A DNA stretch of 7,077 bases from Nitrososphaeraceae archaeon. GTDB taxonomy: Archaea > Thermoproteota > Nitrososphaeria > Nitrososphaerales > Nitrososphaeraceae. A program made the position numbers and the translations under genes. Position 1 is the stretch's first letter. Every line of letters begins with the position of its first letter. Under the pieces are notes generated by a model. That model did no database searches. It was not told the DNA's origin and saw only the letters and a program-made list of their open reading frames with translations. Positions 6,161-7,077 of this stretch are shown piece by piece. Where the stretch lies: the NCBI GenBank assembly GCA_025936955.1, contig JAICSL010000086.1:1-7077 (forward strand). Reading direction: 5' to 3'.

Positions 6161-6328
6161 ACGTACTTGGAAGAATGTCTTCTATTTAATAGGTTGAGCA
6201 CTTACACTTTATTCTACTAGATGTAGAAAAGGAAAATAACAAATATATCAAGACCAAAAATAATCTCTCTGGTGAAGAATCAAATAATAAGATCTTCTGT
6301 TTGTCTCCACTAATGTCTATATCTATTT

Positions 6329-6359
6329 TTTCAAATTAGGTTCGATCGAATTTTCAGCC
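6329..6359 (+). repeat. Dispersed repeat, first module (right copy)
   Basis: This matches 456-486 at 28 of 31 positions, in the same orientation and 5.87 kb away. It contains the perfect 10 bp palindrome TTCGATCGAA at 6341-6350. In the left copy the 17 bp second module follows at once; here the matching module begins only at 6539. Confidence 0.6.
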
Positions 6360-6538
6360 ACTTATGGTATTCCATAATATTAACATGGTTTTTAGTCCAA
6401 AAAACATAATGCAATGGTTGTGTCATATGTTCCAAAACGAAGTGGTTATATCTGATTGTAAGATAGCTCGCAGCCAGCTTCCCAAATAGCCGATAAATAA
6501 GTTGTACTTTGAGAGTGGATTACATATATTAGTGTATT

Positions 6539-6555
6539 ACATCCCTCTGGGCCCA
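6539..6555 (+). repeat. Dispersed repeat, second module (right copy)
   Basis: ACATCCCTCTGGGCCCA matches 487-503 at 14 of 17 positions, and 343-359 also at 14 of 17. It lies 179 bp beyond the end of the first module at 6359, as if sequence had been inserted between the two modules or lost from the left copy. Confidence 0.5.
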
Positions 6556-6699
6556 TCCGACTTGAGTCCTCATAAGAGACTTGTGAAAAAGGTATAATCG
6601 AAACGTGGGACTGAGTACCGTATCTTTCTATATCATATTGTTTTACTAACAGTAGAAATTATTGTTCATTCAAATCTGATAAAATCTGGATACACAATC

Positions 6700-6722
6700 C
6701 TTAATTAAAACATATTAATATA
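6700..6722 (+). promoter_or_regulatory. Promoter region of the cysteine-repeat gene
   Basis: Two AT-rich candidates lie just before ATG 6730. One is CTTAATTAAAA (6701-6711), whose centre is about 24 bases upstream and suits a leaderless transcript. The other is ATTAATATA (6713-6721), which is probably too close. There is no Shine-Dalgarno sequence, in keeping with a leaderless mRNA. Confidence 0.4.
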
Positions 6723-6729
6723 GACTTCA

Positions 6730-7077
6730 ATGAAATTCTCCTGTATTAGTAATAATACAATATTCTTAGTAATTACAATACTAATTCCATTGGTACTATA
6801 CTTATTTGTATTGCAGATAAATCACGTCATTATACAAAAAGCAATAGGTCAACTATCGCAAATAACAAATCCATGTCCAAAAGGATATATGATGGGATCA
6901 AATGGCAAGTGTCAAAATCCATGTCCGCAAGGATACGCGATAGGTACGAGTGGAATATGTGAACAGCAACAACTCTCAGCACAAAATCAATCGATATCAA
7001 ATCCCTGTCCATCAGGATATCGACTTGGAACTAGTGGTGTTTGCGAACTACAGAATTCACAACAACATGAACAAATA
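6730..7077 (+). CDS. Membrane-anchored or secreted cysteine-repeat protein (5' part, runs off the window)
   Basis: The open frame from ATG 6730 reaches the window edge without a stop (116 residues seen). A hydrophobic helix at about 11-30 (IFLVITILIPLVLYLFVLQI) with little charge before it is a signal anchor or uncleaved signal peptide. Three copies of a 15-residue repeat then appear, NPCPxGYxxGxxGxC, at 47-61, 63-77 and 91-105. Each has two cysteines exactly 12 apart (49/61, 65/77, 93/105), so each unit could close one disulfide. Gln/Asn/Ser-rich linkers separate the later units. The layout implies an extracellular, disulfide-stabilised surface protein; no enzyme signature is seen and the family is not recognised. 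ATG 6730 is chosen because it precedes the anchor directly and AT-rich promoter elements lie at leaderless distance. More repeats or another domain may follow outside the window. Confidence 0.75.
   Translation, partial: MKFSCISNNTIFLVITILIPLVLYLFVLQINHVIIQKAIGQLSQITNPCPKGYMMGSNGKCQNPCPQGYAIGTSGICEQQQLSAQNQSISNPCPSGYRLGTSGVCELQNSQQHEQI

Larger units (their letters stand above)
6086..6729. other. Spacer between divergent genes with the split repeat
   Basis: This interval contains promoters for the methyltransferase (minus) and the cysteine-repeat gene (plus), and both halves of the dispersed repeat. A 41-codon plus-strand ORF from ATG 6364 to TAG 6489 lies in the ~180 bp between those halves; its product has no recognised family. 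The rest is AT-rich with no visible gene. Confidence 0.5.

Noticed and set aside
6338..6361. Possible tRNA 3' fragment (GGTTCGATC resembles a T-loop)
   Set aside because: Flanking bases do not form a 5 bp T-stem or an acceptor stem, so it is not a tRNA or an obvious tRNA-type attachment site.
6364..6489. 41-codon plus-strand ORF within the split repeat
   Set aside because: No ribosome site or family match; kept only as part of the split-repeat finding.
6830..7012. 60-codon minus-strand ORF
   Set aside because: Antisense shadow of the cysteine-repeat gene, whose regular cysteine spacing shows it is the coding strand.

Overview
The window looks like part of an AT-rich archaeal chromosome, most likely a soil ammonia oxidiser of the Nitrososphaeria (Nitrososphaera/Nitrosocosmicus type). 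The reasons are: a sensor-domain protein of the kind that forms the front half of many histidine kinases in that group; a DUF6659-like protein; TATA-type promoters close to start codons with little Shine-Dalgarno signal; and long gene-poor spacers. This assignment is inference from protein families and layout. No rRNA, tRNA, CRISPR array, integrase or intact transposase was seen.

Layout. Positions 1-646 hold no gene but carry short repeated sequences. A broken 3' gene remnant with an acidic tail (647-862, +) faces the end of a complete sensor-only protein (888-2000, -). A spacer with divergent promoters leads to a TMEM175-type potassium channel gene (2400-3065, +), whose stop codon overlaps a tiny ORF (3062-3208). 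A canonical TATA box (3347-3354) then precedes only the first ~30 codons of what looks like a membrane-anchored or secreted protein. These run tail-to-tail into a RidA-like gene (3431-3949, -) that has one in-frame TAA near its start. Next comes a MYND-like zinc finger fused to a DUF6659 domain (4263-4821, -), broken by one frameshift. After 610 bp of apparently empty sequence lies an intact class I SAM methyltransferase gene (5432-6085, -). A 644 bp spacer follows. At the right edge is the 5' part of an exported or anchored protein with repeated NPCPxGY...C cysteine motifs (6730 to the window end, +).

Function. The genes do not form an obvious operon or pathway. The intact ones suggest sensing or signalling (888-2000), ion flux (2400-3065), small-molecule or protein methylation (5432-6085) and a cell-surface protein (6730-7077). 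The region has many lesions: four of the eight larger gene traces are broken, two of them by a single base change. That fits either a decaying accessory region or, for the single-base cases, errors in the assembly. A 31 bp repeat (28/31 identical) occurs at both ends of the broken stretch. Its right copy appears to be split from its second half by about 180 bp.

No complete new multi-gene system was found. The most unusual items are the archaeal MYND-DUF6659 fusion, the kinase-less sensor with two similar halves, the cysteine-repeat surface protein and the split repeat.
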